Below are positions 49,630 to 61,745 of a stretch of 64,000 bases of DNA, piece by piece. This DNA is from Monilinia fructicola. Taxonomy: Eukaryota; Ascomycota; Leotiomycetes; Helotiales; Sclerotiniaceae. The position numbers and the translations under genes were made by a program. Within the stretch, counting starts at the first letter, position 1, and each line of letters opens with the position of its first letter. Under the pieces are notes generated by a model, which ran no database searches, was not told the DNA's origin, and saw only the letters and a list, made by a program, of their open reading frames with translations. Where the stretch lies: assembly GCA_008692225.1 (NCBI GenBank), contig VICG01000001.1:1352501-1416500 (forward strand). Reading direction: 5' to 3'.

Positions 49630-49859
49630 CTTGCCGGAAGATGAAAAAAAAGAAAATTCAAGAAGTATAGAAGAGAAGAGAGACCACACCGGTGATGTGC
49701 TCCTTCTGTTATTAATAATTTCTTCACTTCCTTGAGTTGGTATAAACTTTCAAGATATTTATTAGATGACAACGAGGTTTTTAAGGAATTGGCAAGGATG
49801 TTGATACGCTTAAAATAGCTTGCTTTACCTACGGAGCCCTGGAGTACGGTACCTAGGTA

Positions 49860-50660
49860 GTTTTATTAAAGCGGAGTTATGGATTTAGATAAATCTTATA
49901 TTAATTTTATAAGAGATGATTTTGATTGGTTGAATATTATAATAGATTGAGGTATACAGTACTTATAGATATAGCGAGTACGTAAGTAAGGTTAGGTAAT
50001 TAATAAAGATTATATTTATTATTTAAATATAATATATATTTATTCTAATTATTCTTAATATTATTTATATATATATAGATTATATTATAATTAATATTAC
50101 TTAATTATTTATAGATAAATCTATAATTTTTATATTTATTATTAGATATCTACTAGATATATTATATATTATATATTATATATATATATATATTATACAT
50201 TATACATTATACATTATACATTATACATTATACATTATACATTATACATTATACATTATATCATTATATATATATTATACATTATACATTATACATTATA
50301 CATTATACATTATACATTATACATTATACATTATACATTTTACATTTTACATTTTATATTATATATCATACATTATATATTATATATTTATATAGGTATA
50401 AACGATATAAGAGTAGATAAGTAATTAGATAATAATAAGACATCTATTAGTATCTAGAGATAATTAATATCTAAAGTTAGAAGATTGATATTTCTATTGC
50501 TTTAGTCATTGATTCTTCGAATAATTAGACGAATTAGAGATGGGTTTCCTAGTTAATAATATATATTTATATATTATATATATTATCACCTAGGTACCTT
50601 CAGCTACTTATTATTTACCATACAGAGTAAATATATCTCATATATCTCCAGCCATTATAT
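49860..50660. repeat. AT-rich island
   Basis: About 800 bases of extremely AT-rich DNA, mostly TATATT, ATTATA and AATTATT strings, between two gene-containing regions. No coding remnants or element ends are visible. It may be a repeat-induced-mutation-type remnant or simple AT spacer. Confidence 0.75.
50191..50350. repeat. (TATACAT)n heptanucleotide satellite
   Basis: Two blocks of tandem TATACAT units, roughly eleven and nine copies, separated by a short TATCATTATATATATATT interruption. The last units drift to TTTACAT. Confidence 0.9.
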
Positions 50661-51806
50661 TTCTACACATGCCCAGGTGTGCTCTGTGTGATTCGTTTGG
50701 TCTTGTCGCAAGTGTTTCCATGATGAACAAGAACAACCGAGTACCTAATAGCTTCATGCATCATATATGCAACCTAGAACACGACTTGACCATCCATCCA
50801 TACAATCCATACATGCTCCTTCCTCTTCCTCCTCCTCCTCCTCTTCTTCTCTGCCTTTCCAAGTTCCCCTTACCCGATCTTCCAAGCATCATCTACCTGG
50901 TACTTACTTACCGATTGCCCAAAAGCTTCACCGCATCCATATAAATTTCTGTACTACTTACTTACTTACTTACTTATTACTCCTCCACTTATTCCCATTA
51001 GAACCCTTTTAATCCACTTCTTCTCTCTTTCCCTTCCCTTTCCCTTTCTTCCTCTTCTTCCTCCACCTCTTCTTCTACTTCTCATTCTTTTGAAGAGAAG
51101 GTTTTATCAGAATTACAAGAGAAGTTGTTTATAAGGAACTTCTCGAAGCTGCATGTGTTTCAGATCCCTTTAGACCCTCATCCCCCTGGCTGAACGCCCA
51201 GACTTCACTTCATTGAGCCTTTTTCAAATTCCTAATTTCCCCCAGCAGCTTTTTGCTGGGGCTTAAGGGAGTTTGTCAAGGGGCCCCAATCGTTCGTTTG
51301 GTTTGTTTATTTGCTTAAGGGATAACAATCTTGTCACGAGAAGAGAGCTCTACAACTTCAAACAAATCCATTCGCAAAAGGGATTCGTTTGTTGATTAGA
51401 TTCACCTATTCACCTGTTAACCTACACACCAAACGTATCTCATCCGTAAGTCTCTTCGCTCATTATCACCCAATCAATCTCCTTTCATTCCTCTTAAATG
51501 GAAATTGTGGTGTCTCCTGCCTATTGTGCTTACGAATACTGCTGACCAGCGTTTTTAATTTTGACAGATCTCCAAAGTATAAAACACACACACAAAGGCT
51601 CCAGGGCTAGCTACATAGAGACTATTCGACTAAGGGGGAGAGTCACATCTCGAACTTCCCATCTAATTAACCTCCTTCATCCAATCCAACAACAACCTTA
51701 AGAATAAAAGAATCTTGAACAATTCTTTCACTACATGCGAAGCAGCCGTCTACATTTATCAAGCCCTATTTTATACATTTTATATTCTTTTTGGTAACAG
51801 ACAGTC
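50661..51806. other. promoter and leader region of the PRA1 gene
   Basis: Pyrimidine-rich, with TCC-type and CTTA repeats (around 50815-50975) and no supported gene. A perfect inverted repeat CCCCAGCAGCTTTTTGCTGGGG near 51241-51262 could form a hairpin. Confidence 0.5.
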
Positions 51807-52336
51807 ATGTCGCGAATCAGTATTCCCTTCGACGTAATTACGTCCAGGTTCAACCTGTCCGATAGGTTTTCTGGTGTGCGAGCACAATCTCTTTCCACCA
51901 GATTTGCCAACCTCAAGCCTGTAAATGAGTTCTTCGACCTCAAGCGCCTTTCCAAGCCGGCAAACTTTGGTGAGGTTCAGTCAAGAGTTAACTATAACCT
52001 TGGACACTTTGCCAGCAATTACTTTGCATTATTCATCATGCTTAGTATTTACAGCTTGCTCACCAATCTCCTCCTTCTATTCGATATCATCCTCGCCGTA
52101 GGAGGTATGTGGCCATTGGAAAGCTTGAGGGTCAAGACTTAAACATTGCTGGCTTTCAAGCTACCTCATCGCAACTTTATACTGGTCTCTTAATCGTCGC
52201 AGTTCCTCTTGGAATTATTGCGTCACCATTCACAACACTGCTCTGGCTCATCGGAGCAAGTGGAGTTAGCATCATAGGACATGCCTCATTCATGGATAAA
52301 CCAATCGATGAGGCTTTTTCCGGGGAGGCGGTCTAG
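51807..52336 (+). CDS. PRA1-family (Yip3-like) prenylated Rab acceptor
   Basis: Four-TM-type protein of ER/Golgi membranes that binds prenylated Rab GTPases. It starts MSRISIPFDVITSRF and carries FANLKPVNEFFDLKRLSKPA and VNYNLGHFASNYFALFIMLS, the conserved PRA1 block, with the first hydrophobic hairpin (SIYSLLTNLLLLFDIILAVG). A one-base deletion at a GG run near 52110 (GTGGCC for GTGGGCC) shifts the frame. It then continues AIGKLEGQDLNIAGFQATSS, TGLLIVAVPLGIIASPFTTL and LWLIGASGVSIIGHASFMDK, ending IDEAFSGEAV at 52336. Joined length about 177 residues, as expected for the family. Confidence 0.88.
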
Positions 52337-52361
52337 ACGGTCGGCCGCGATCTCCAAATCT

Positions 52362-53620
52362 ATGCCCCAGTGGGGAAGACCATCAGGGGCGAAGGGGAGC
52401 AGGAGGAGGAGACAGTGGGAGCAGGAGGAGGGGTATTGGCAGCAGTCGCGTGTCGAGGAGCTTGATAGCGAGGGTGATACAGATACACAAGGTGCTGGGT
52501 TACATTTGGGCGAGAAACGATTTGCAAGCGATCCACTGCATTTTACGGGTATAGATATTTCTTCAAATACAAGGCCGAGGAGGGGTTATTCTTATGATAG
52601 GGCTGAGCGATCTTCCGATTCCGATTCCGAATATTCAGATTATCAAGAAAGTGGAGACAAACAAGTGGCTTTACGAGGGGCAATGAGGAAGCAGTAGTAC
52701 AGGGTGCACTCGCTCGCATTCGACGTGCTCAAGAAAAGGGAAGACAAGACGTAAAGCTTACTCAAGAAGAACTTGAACGCTTTAGAACGCCGACGGATTC
52801 GTATGCAAGCTGCTGCTGCTGCAAAAGCTTCCAAGAAAGGATCTAGTGGGAGTGGAGCTGAAAAGAAACGACGAAGTGAACGAAAGACTGTTGATATTGC
52901 TTCGCTTTTGGATCCTAAGCCTGCCAGTGATCAGAAGAAAAGAAAGTCGAAAAGAAAATCTGGCAGTTCGCACAGTGCTGCTGCGGGACCTGGAATCATT
53001 GTTGATGGACCGGATGGACCTTCGTATACTCCAATTGGTGGCCATCACCCTTCAGATAGAGGATCATCTCGTTCATCAGCACGTCACGGTGGCAATTCAC
53101 CCCAGGTACGATGCGACATTTCTCTGACGGCATGCGGCCTACTCCTTCTCATAACAACAGTCCCCGTCATTCTTTGCCAGATGAGGAAAGCTGGAGTTCT
53201 TCCAACAACAAACGGACTTCTCTCTCTTCTCAATACCATGTTGCTGATCCCTTTGATTACCAGGTTTCCGCTGATCAGCCTCGCCCCATTCCACAGCAGT
53301 ACATGCCATCATCTTCCGGCCATCGACATTATTCTGGTCCCGCCGATATCTCTTATACCTCGGTTCAACGCAGCCCACCACAAGGCTATCCTACCACGGG
53401 TAGGGCTCCTTCTGATTCTTCTCTCAGGCATCGTAATTCTCCTCGAGGAGAAGTCGATGTCATAACAATCTCTGATAGCAGTGAGGAATCGGATTCAAGT
53501 GACGAGCTAGGAAATGGAGTACAAGTTTTCTCGGAGCGAGAGCCTGAACGAGAGCAAGTGGTTGCTAGAAGACCTGTTAGTGGCAGTGGGAGTGGCAGAA
53601 GAAAAGGCAAGGGAAGATAA
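52362..53620 (+). CDS. disordered basic/Ser-rich conserved fungal protein, 25 bases after PRA1
   Basis: Starts MPQWGRPSGAKGSRRRRQWE, then an acidic/Ser region (SSDSDSEYSDYQESGD). After a one-base shift it reads EAVVQGALARIRRAQEKGRQ, DVKLTQEELNALERRRIRMQ and a Lys/Ser-rich stretch. It changes frame near 53110 to RPTPSHNNSPRHSLPDEESW, ADPFDYQVSADQPRPIPQQY and ISDSSEESDSSDELGNGVQV, ending SGSGSGRRKGKGR at 53620. The ALARI.RAQ.KGRQDVKL block is what I recall as the conserved core of a fungal family often labelled prenylated Rab acceptor-like. That label may have arisen from fusion with its neighbour. Probably nuclear or cytosolic and largely unstructured. Confidence 0.6.
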
Positions 53621-56600
53621 GAAAACTGGGTGTTCGTTTTCGCTCGGTTTGTTGCAAATAGACTTTAACTCTGCTTTTTATGAATCGTTCCTTGCTCCAA
53701 GAAATATCTATTTGATTGTTGGCATTCGCGTGTAAACGAATTGTTGGTGACTGATAACCACATGCGTGCAAGATCCTCTATACAGCTTCAGAGTTGAAAG
53801 TATGGTTGGTAGCACTTCTTTTACGTTTGTAGTTTGTCGGTATAGCTTCTACTTTCAACCCATCATTGATTTAGTGCCATCCAGTTCCTTCAATTTTGAT
53901 TGTCTCAACAGGTCCAACTACACACCATTTCCTGCACACAATCCATACATATCAACACTAAGCGCTTCCTTGTATGATTATGTATACGGAATACCTAACT
54001 ATTACTCTCCACATCCAAAATCTGATCATGAACATACTTAAATAGCTCATCATCTCAAGGCGACTACCATTACTACCAAGCTTGGATATTTATTTCATTA
54101 CTATGTATCCCCTCCTCATTCTTGATCGAGTTTCTTTTTTTGGCTCATTTATTTTTGCTTGGGGATGTTGAGATGTTGGGAGGTTTGGATTTGTAACCTC
54201 GGCATCGAGGCATTGGATTTAGTGGATCGAGATATTGAAATTAGATGATTGGTACTTATTGGTTTGTGTGTGGAGTGGGTGCTCTTGATGGGGTTTCTTA
54301 TTTGCTGGCTGGTTTGGGGTTTGGGGGGATGGTATGGAGTGTTATGGGGTGGGATGGTGTGTGGTGTTGATTTAGGGAGGTGGTTTAAGGAGATGTTTGG
54401 GAGGAGGGATTGGATGGGATCTTCTCTGGTGGATGGGTAGGTGGGTAGGTAGATATGTATATGTAAACGAGTAAATATATATTGAGATAAGCCCAGCTGA
54501 TGAGATTTTGATTTCGACGGCGTCCACCAAGGTCGTCCCAGGTGATTCGTATCGAGATATTCAAACTCAGCAGCAACGAGACGGAACTCTGTCATTGACA
54601 AACAGGTAATATTCATTCATCATATTCGTCAACTGCCCCCATCCACTATATTCCGAATGGAATTCCTCGCATGCACAGTAATTCTCATATTAAAACCTAT
54701 ATACACTACTTGTATCCCTCCAGAATTCTTAAGCATCTCGCCTCCCGGGTCATGGACCAACACTGCGATGACCTCATCTCGGATGTCTTTTGCTCTAGGG
54801 CTGACTTTGGGGTTGGTAGAGTCTGTATTGCTAGACCGGTGGTTCTCGCTGTCTTGATAGAACAACAGCCTCGTGATTCTCCTTTCGAAACTCTCCACGG
54901 TGGGTTCCCGCTCGTGTCTGCTTGTGCAAGCGCGGGGAGGGGCGGCGTCGCATCTCCACTCGGGGATGCACTTTTTCCTCCCTCCGTTCTTTCGCTCTTT
55001 GCATGCCTGGGTGTATGCTGAGAGGCCGACTGAGAGCACCCATGCGTGTATTTCTTGCGGGGAAAGTCCTCGGCGCTCGATCGTGGGGTCTCGCTCTTGG
55101 GAAGGTGGTGTTGGGTGTCAGGGCGTGATGGGGATATCGGAGGTGGTTGGAGATGCGGTGGTGATGCGCAGACGCTTGGATGGGTTTAGTATATAAATAG
55201 GGCTGGATGGAAAGATGATCATGGGGAAGAGTCATATTGCGGCGAGAGCATTTTGGGAATTGAGCGAGCGACGGAGGGAGGGGCTGTGGGGCGTTGAAGT
55301 GTGTTGGCTTGTTGAGTTGTTAAGTTTTGGTGATGAGGGTTGTTTCATATGATGGATTGACTTTCTTTTTTTTATATGGTAATGGTGCATGTAGGCTTTC
55401 GAGAATGGCTAGATTTGTATACTGGCGCGTTTGATATACTCACTACCGTACTTCCATTGATGAAAGATGGCAGGGTGTTACTGATATTTGCATATAAATC
55501 AGCCTTGACTAACACAACTTCACTGCACGCATGGTGATCGTTTAGTTTTTAGACAATGTACGACTGGCTGTAGGTCCACGAGACGAAGAGTGGTCTGCTT
55601 CGGAGACGGTGAAGACTTTGAGGTACTTTTAAAAGGGGTCCGTACCATTCGTTATATTCATCCTTTGAAAATATATTCACGTCATTACACCGATAGCTCG
55701 CTGATATTGTATTTTGTCCGAGCTAACCATAAGTGAATAGTGAAGCTAGAAGTAGAGCCGTCGACGTTCCTTCAGGATTGACTTATAAGTTCCCGGTTAG
55801 TCGGGTCTGAGTCTGGATGTACTCGGGTCACAGTGTGCTGTTACCTGATATCCGCTGGCCATGCATGCGAGAGCTGGTAAGGCTAGTACTTACCATGGTA
55901 TCACAAGTGCTGCAAACCTTTTCTATGATGAAGGTTTTCATCCTCCTTGTTGAACACAGACACGCCTTCAACGAAAACATGGACATTTAGTTGTGTAATA
56001 GTTAAACGAAAATGAGGATGGATGGCCGGTAGTTTCTCGGAAATTTAAGACTGCACTGCACATGTTGTTCGGCTCGGGTAGAAGTACCGCGAGAGAATAG
56101 ATGCACAGGATGCATTACCCCGCAAACAACAAGCGGATCTACAACCTCTTGACTAAAAGTTCACAGCAACAACAGTGCAGCGGTTGTGCGGTTGTGTGGT
56201 TGTCGGACTATATGCCATTATCCGGTTTACAGTGAATGACCTTTCCTCTGCATGGTCTGCCCTGACATGGATAATGATGAGTGAACGAATCGCAGCGTAG
56301 TATAGCTTTCACCTTTCTCCTTTCGGCCAGGCTTGTTGGTCGACGAAAGCATGATGATCTCACGCGCCAGTGAACATTCGGTGAATATGCATGCTCGTGG
56401 CAGTGTGAGTGGAGAGGGGATGGCGGGGTAGGCATACTTTGATTAAGTCGTACCTGGCTAGGTAACCGACGATGGTCCAGATTTGCATGTAAATACTACA
56501 AGCTTGCTCTCTTGAAAGAGTTCTTTTGTCGAGGCACGAATTAACTGAACTTGGGCAAGAAGTACATCGACGAACTATCACTTCTCACAAGACGAGATCA

Positions 56601-56637
56601 TCCAGATCGGGGGGTACTAGAGTGCTCTGCAACTATC
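53621..56637. other. intergenic, no supported gene
   Basis: About 3 kb. Frames at 53766-54041 lie in the probable 3' UTR. Frames on both strands at 54149-55235 overlap each other in G/T-rich or C/A-rich sequence and have biased composition (Met/Gly/Trp or His/Pro/Thr). Nothing recognisable was found. Confidence 0.45.
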
Positions 56638-58370
56638 ATGAGGTCCTCTAATAGCTTCGCCGTTGTGACTGCCTTCCTTCTATCTGCAGCGCAAGCACAA
56701 TGTCCGGATTACTCTCAGTACTCGATTTCACAGCATCCACCTCTCAGCAGTGGAAGGTATGCTCTCTCATGGATGCGTCCAGACGCAGCATGTCGAACCT
56801 TCAATTCCTCGATCGTTGAGAAAACCATTGATGATATGAAATCTGTAATCGCTGACCCTGATCTCTACCGCATATTTCAAAATTCATTTCCGAATTCTTT
56901 GGATACGGCTGTCAAGTGGAGAGGCTATGCAGCCGACAACGCGGAAGAAGAGTTGACATTTTTAATCACGGGAGATATCGATGCTATGTGGCTACGAGAC
57001 TCAGCAAACCAGATGCAAAGCTATCTGACTTTATTGAAAAATGATTCATCCCATGATTCACTTGCTAGTCTCTATCGAGGTGTCATTAATCTTCAAGCTC
57101 GATACATCATCGAAGCACCATATTGCAACTCCTTCCAAGCACCAACCGAAAGTGGAATTCCCCCTCAGCAAAATCAAGCAAACCCAGATAATTTTACCCC
57201 TCCAGAATCTACCAACATTGTTTTCGAGTGCAAGTATGAACTGGACTCCCTGGCGGCATTTTTGGAGATTTCGACCAATTACTATGAAGCTACGGGCGAT
57301 GCTTCGTTCTTCCAGAAGTTCAACTGGGTTAATGCTATCGAGACTATAATATCTACAGCCGAAGGTCTCTTGATCGGAACCTACGCTTCAGATGGACGAG
57401 TCAATACGAGTCCATACACGTGGCAAAGGCAGACAACCAGTTCAACCGAAACGCTGAGCAATTCTGGAGCTGGAAATCCTGTGCAAGAGGGTACTGGGCT
57501 TGGTGCGATCTGCATTCAGACCCAGTGACGACGCGTAAGTACTTGCCCTTCGAAGAGCGTACAGAACCTGACATGATATCAAAACAGTACCATTTATCAA
57601 CTTTTCATCCCCGCCAACATGATGTTCTCCCGCTACTTGGAATCATGCAGTAAGATCATGGCCGCAATCGGCGGGCAACAGGATCTCTCCAATCACATGC
57701 ACAGCTTTGCCAGTAGCATCCGAGCTGCCATAACCAAACATGGCATTGTGCAAGATCCCACGTATGGAAAGGTTTATGCCTACGAAGTTGACGGTTTCGG
57801 CTCCGGTAATCCCCTCCATCACCCCAAGTCACCATCCCACCTCTAACCCGAACTAGCAAACCGTATGGACGACGCCAATATTCCCTCTCTCTTGAGCGCA
57901 CCCTTTTTAGGCTATCTAAGTGTGAACGACACCGTATATCAAAACACGCGAAAATTCATCCTCTCAAAATCCAACCCCTACTTTATGCGCGGCCCCGTCA
58001 TCAACGCGTAAGTTCCCCTTCCCTTCCCTTCCCTTCCCTTCCCTTCCCTTCCCTTCCCTCCCCCCAGACCCCCCACTAATACTCATTCCTCCCCAGCGTC
58101 GGAGGTCCCCACGTCGGGCCCGGCCGCGCCTGGCCCATGGCCAGCATCATCCGAATCCTGACGTCGTCCAACGACAGCGAGATAACCAGCACCCTGAAGG
58201 AAATCGTCAGTAGTACCGACGGCTTAGGATTGATCCATGAGTCGATCGATACATTTGACCAGCATCGATGGAGTCGGCAGTGGTTCAGTTGGGCGAATGG
58301 GTTGTTCGGACAGATGCTGTTGGATTTGAAGGAGAGGAAACCGGGTATTTTGAGACAGAGCTTCCAGTAA
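56638..58370 (+). CDS. GH125 exo-alpha-1,6-mannosidase-type secreted glycoside hydrolase
   Basis: GH125 enzymes trim terminal alpha-1,6-mannose from glycans. The signal peptide is [16 protein letters not shown] (start at MRSSNS, 56638; the longer frame from 56551 is upstream). Family blocks: [153 protein letters not shown] and [20 protein letters not shown]. Introns: 57535-57587, 57806-57856, 58008-58096. One likely extra G near 57495 shifts the frame before the first intron. Several NxS/T sequons. It is convergent with the Ufd1-like gene. Confidence 0.92.
58014..58060. repeat. (CCCTT)n repeat inside the third intron of the GH125 gene
   Basis: About nine tandem CCCTT units fill the 5' half of the intron between its donor and acceptor, which stay intact. 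Confidence 0.9.
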
Positions 58371-58747
58371 TTGGGTGAGGGGGTGGGATAATGAATCATG
58401 CATGGTATTGGGGGTGGGTGCGATGTGCAATGGATAGGATACGGCTATCGTAATACTTACCTTTCTGAATTAAAGCTTTTTTTTTGGCCACCATTTGAGA
58501 TACCTCGAGAAATCATGCAAAGTCTTGTGAGGATCCGATTCGCATTAGCACATGTAGAGTCCCATAATCTCCTAGTTGGGGCTCAGTTCATTTGCTGGGT
58601 TGGTGAAATGAAGTGCATATATACTAGGTATATAAGGGGCTATAGTCTACAAATTGGTATCATGTCATCATTCACCTAAACTCCCTTATGCGCTATACAT
58701 CCTCCATTGACAACCCCCTCTAAAACGCAGTCCCAATGCAAAATTCG
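58371..58747. other. convergent 3' intergenic region
   Basis: Between the GH125 stop and the stop of the minus-strand Ufd1-like gene. No features. Confidence 0.5.
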
Positions 58748-61111
58748 CTATGCTTTCCTCGGAGCCCAATTATTCAACCATGTTCTAACCCTATCTATAT
58801 TTGCGCCTTCTGCTTCACAAGCAGCAATACACCATTCTAATTCCCAGCCTCCAGCCTCCATAGCTAGCATTTCCGCCAGATTCCTCCTCTTCTGATTTCC
58901 TTCATCCACGCAGAAATACATTGGTTCAGTCTTATCATCCATTTGTGCGATGAGTGGTTGAATCTGCGGAAGTGCATCTTTGGCCGTCAGCGCTACTTGC
59001 GGCACCTTGGCTTCTTTTGCCCTTGCCGTCTTGCAGTAGATATTTGTACACCATTTCTTGCCGCAACCTGTAATCATCTGACTTAGGTATCTTCGCTCCA
59101 CGCGTCGCTTCATAGCTTTCCCTAACGGGTCATGCATGCTGACGTATAGTGGACCGAAGCAAATACTGCAAAGACCCAAATCATTACCGGGCCCTTGACC
59201 CATTCGAGAACCTGCTCCCACTTCGCCGTTCTTGCCAACACCGTCCAGAGTTCTTCCACAGTTAATATTCCTACATATCTCCGGCTTGAATCGATTGTTT
59301 TTCTCGAGTTCATGGTGTTTGAGATGAGTTGACATATCACGGAGCCGAACGATCTTGCTGCAGAGATGACATTCCGTAGTTCGAGCTCCATCGGCAAGCT
59401 CGTGAGCTGTAAGACCAGATATGAGACTTTCGGGAGATGGATCGAACGGGTCGCCCTCTTGGGGAACTTCAAGGTGACAGAACTGACAAAGGATAATCTT
59501 CCCAGGACATACAGACGTACGGTGAGTAGCAAGGTCTCTGAGATTTGTGGCTTCGTAGGGACAATTAGGACATTGGCGAGATTCATGGAATACAGAATCG
59601 TGCTTGGTTTTACTTTCTGGCGAGTTCCCATGGGTAGAATCATGAGGACAATGCCAATGATCCTGCCATTCTTGAGATTTTTTCTGAAACACATTGTTAC
59701 AATGGGGGCATGAGATATTATTACGAAGACAGAAGTTTTCGTGAAGCATCATTGTCCGTTTTGGTACCCATTGATGACAATTCTTACACTCTTCTTCATC
59801 AGATCCATGCATTTCAGTGTCTTCCTCGATAGGCACGGGATTAGTTGAAGATCCATTGCTTGCCCCTTTTTCAAGCGATCTTACTCTGAGAGAATATTTG
59901 CGGGGCCCGTGCGATGGCTCAGCTAGAGATCCTCGGCAGTAAATAGAAATAAACAGTGCCTCGGCTCCCTCTAATTCCACGTTTGAAGATTCTATGGCTA
60001 TTCTCTTGGTTGTATTATTTGAAAAATCCCCGAGAACATGTTCGTCCTCTCGCGGCTTTGCTCTTTGATGCGCTGATTGAGGGCTAATGAATAACTCCAC
60101 ATCGCCATCACCCTCAAGCGACAGCTCAATATCAAGGCCATGCGATCGATCCCATGAAGGTAGAGTATAGTCCACGTAGTCTCCTTCTGCAACCTGTCCT
60201 TGGGAAGCTTTCCATATATCTAGATCTCCGCCAACCGAGCTTCCTTGGGCCGTTCCTGGAGCCTTTTGTGCTTTTGCCATAATTTGCTTCAAGGTCTCCC
60301 GAGCTTGTTCCTCATTCAAAGCTTCAATATCGACTTCCAGATCTGTATCCACAACGCAAATTCCATCTCCCTCTGGTGCGAATTTATCAATTAGGAATCG
60401 AAATTCCTCTGACTTTGATCCTCGAACTGTCAATATCTCTCCATTTGTTAAAGTTGTAAAATTTTCCCTCAAATGTTTCTCGAGTAGCGATTTCCAATCC
60501 TCAGGGTTATATCCAGCTTCTAAAGGCCTCAGTCTCACATATGTACCTTTAGGGAGTTGTTTCGCATGTACGGTAATTTGCGCAAATTCTTCGATTTCGT
60601 CTTCAAGATCTATTATCTCATCGCGCGTAAGGTCAATCGAGGGGCTATCTGTAAGGTCTATGGGCGCATCCGGTGATCCTCTCCTACTCTCGGCCTTTGG
60701 ACTTGGTGTTGGTTTTCGTATAGGCGCAGCAATGCCCAATGCCTCAAGCAAGAATGAACTCAGGACAACTTCTCCTTCATCTGCGGAGAACTCTCGAATG
60801 CCTGCATGTACTATATTCCCATTCTTTGAATTAACCAGCCGAAATGTGAGAGGATGAGGCAATTGTTGTTGGGTGTCTCTCCATTGTGACTGTTCAATTC
60901 GAGCTGCTGCTAATGAATATGGATTGAAGGGATCAAATGTGACATTGTTCGGGCGGCTGTTAGAATTGACTGTAACTGTAGATGCTGCTAATAACTGTTC
61001 CAGGGCAGACTGTGGTAACAGTATCTTATCACCAGGCAAAGAAATGCTATCTTTGGGGGCAACTTTGTAGACTGATGACCATGTCAAAGAAATATCTGGA
61101 GTCTCTGCCAT
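58748..61111 (-). CDS. Ufd1-domain protein with C-terminal TRAF-type zinc fingers
   Basis: Intact single-exon frame of 787 residues. The N-terminal 200 or so residues match the Ufd1 double-psi-barrel type (PKDSISLPGDKILLPQSALE, PLTFRLVNSKNGNIVHAGIR, EFSADEGEVVLSSFLLEALG). Then come an acidic linker (IDLEDEIEEF) and a second beta-rich region. From about residue 435 there are repeated Cys/His modules: CKNCHQWVPKRTMMLHENFC, CPHCNNVFQ, CPNCPYEATNLRDLATHRTS, CQFCHLEVP and CHLCSKIVRLRDMSTHLKHH. A CRNINCGRTLDG segment and a helical end VRTWLNNWAPRK follow. The combination suggests a ubiquitin/Cdc48-pathway adaptor. Filamentous fungi carry such Ufd1-like proteins in addition to true Ufd1. No gene symbol is claimed. 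Confidence 0.85.
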   Translation of the reverse strand: MAETPDISLTWSSVYKVAPKDSISLPGDKILLPQSALEQLLAASTVTVNSNSRPNNVTFDPFNPYSLAAARIEQSQWRDTQQQLPHPLTFRLVNSKNGNIVHAGIREFSADEGEVVLSSFLLEALGIAAPIRKPTPSPKAESRRGSPDAPIDLTDSPSIDLTRDEIIDLEDEIEEFAQITVHAKQLPKGTYVRLRPLEAGYNPEDWKSLLEKHLRENFTTLTNGEILTVRGSKSEEFRFLIDKFAPEGDGICVVDTDLEVDIEALNEEQARETLKQIMAKAQKAPGTAQGSSVGGDLDIWKASQGQVAEGDYVDYTLPSWDRSHGLDIELSLEGDGDVELFISPQSAHQRAKPREDEHVLGDFSNNTTKRIAIESSNVELEGAEALFISIYCRGSLAEPSHGPRKYSLRVRSLEKGASNGSSTNPVPIEEDTEMHGSDEEECKNCHQWVPKRTMMLHENFCLRNNISCPHCNNVFQKKSQEWQDHWHCPHDSTHGNSPESKTKHDSVFHESRQCPNCPYEATNLRDLATHRTSVCPGKIILCQFCHLEVPQEGDPFDPSPESLISGLTAHELADGARTTECHLCSKIVRLRDMSTHLKHHELEKNNRFKPEICRNINCGRTLDGVGKNGEVGAGSRMGQGPGNDLGLCSICFGPLYVSMHDPLGKAMKRRVERRYLSQMITGCGKKWCTNIYCKTARAKEAKVPQVALTAKDALPQIQPLIAQMDDKTEPMYFCVDEGNQKRRNLAEMLAMEAGGWELEWCIAACEAEGANIDRVRTWLNNWAPRKA

Positions 61112-61745
61112 GTTATCTGGGGATCGGGTCGAAACTTGGGTATTGCAGGTTTGTTGTGCTTTAGATTGGAGTATCTTGTTCTTGCTGTGATTTAGATGTA
61201 TTAATATGATGTGAGAAATTTATTAGTATTGCGTTGCATACCTCCAGCCACCCAGTATTGTAGTAACTTGGTTACTTGTAGCCACCCCAGTGTTAGAAGA
61301 TATATGTGATGTGATGTGATGGTGAATGGATTGTGATATGTCAGATAATGCTGGATCCTTCTATCTACTCATCCATGTAAGCTACCTAGTACTGTTACGA
61401 TATTTCTTATCGATAAGAGATTTGTACAGTGCATCAGTGTGACTGTGGCTGTGGCCGTGGCTGTGACTGTCTGTGGCTTCGCTGCTGACCACATAGTGGC
61501 GTAATTAGTTCTAGCATTAACCTTACATATCATCTGACTAGAGACTTTATGGAATTAGACACATTAACATGGGAACTTTGAATTGGTGATATGGAATGAG
61601 CTCCTCCATTCACAGCTTTCTTTCATCATCATTGACTTCAGCTTGCGATTAACTTCTAATTACTCGTTCTCATAAAAGATCTTCAAGGTGACGTAAAATA
61701 GTTTCCTGAATCCTTTACTCACTCCAACAATCGATATCTAATTCC
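61112..61745. promoter_or_regulatory. shared upstream region of two divergent ubiquitin-related genes
   Basis: 634 bases separate the start codons of the Ufd1-like and F-box genes. It contains short TGATGTGATG and TGTGGC/TGTGAC repeats (about 61305-61320 and 61438-61472). No gene. Confidence 0.5.
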
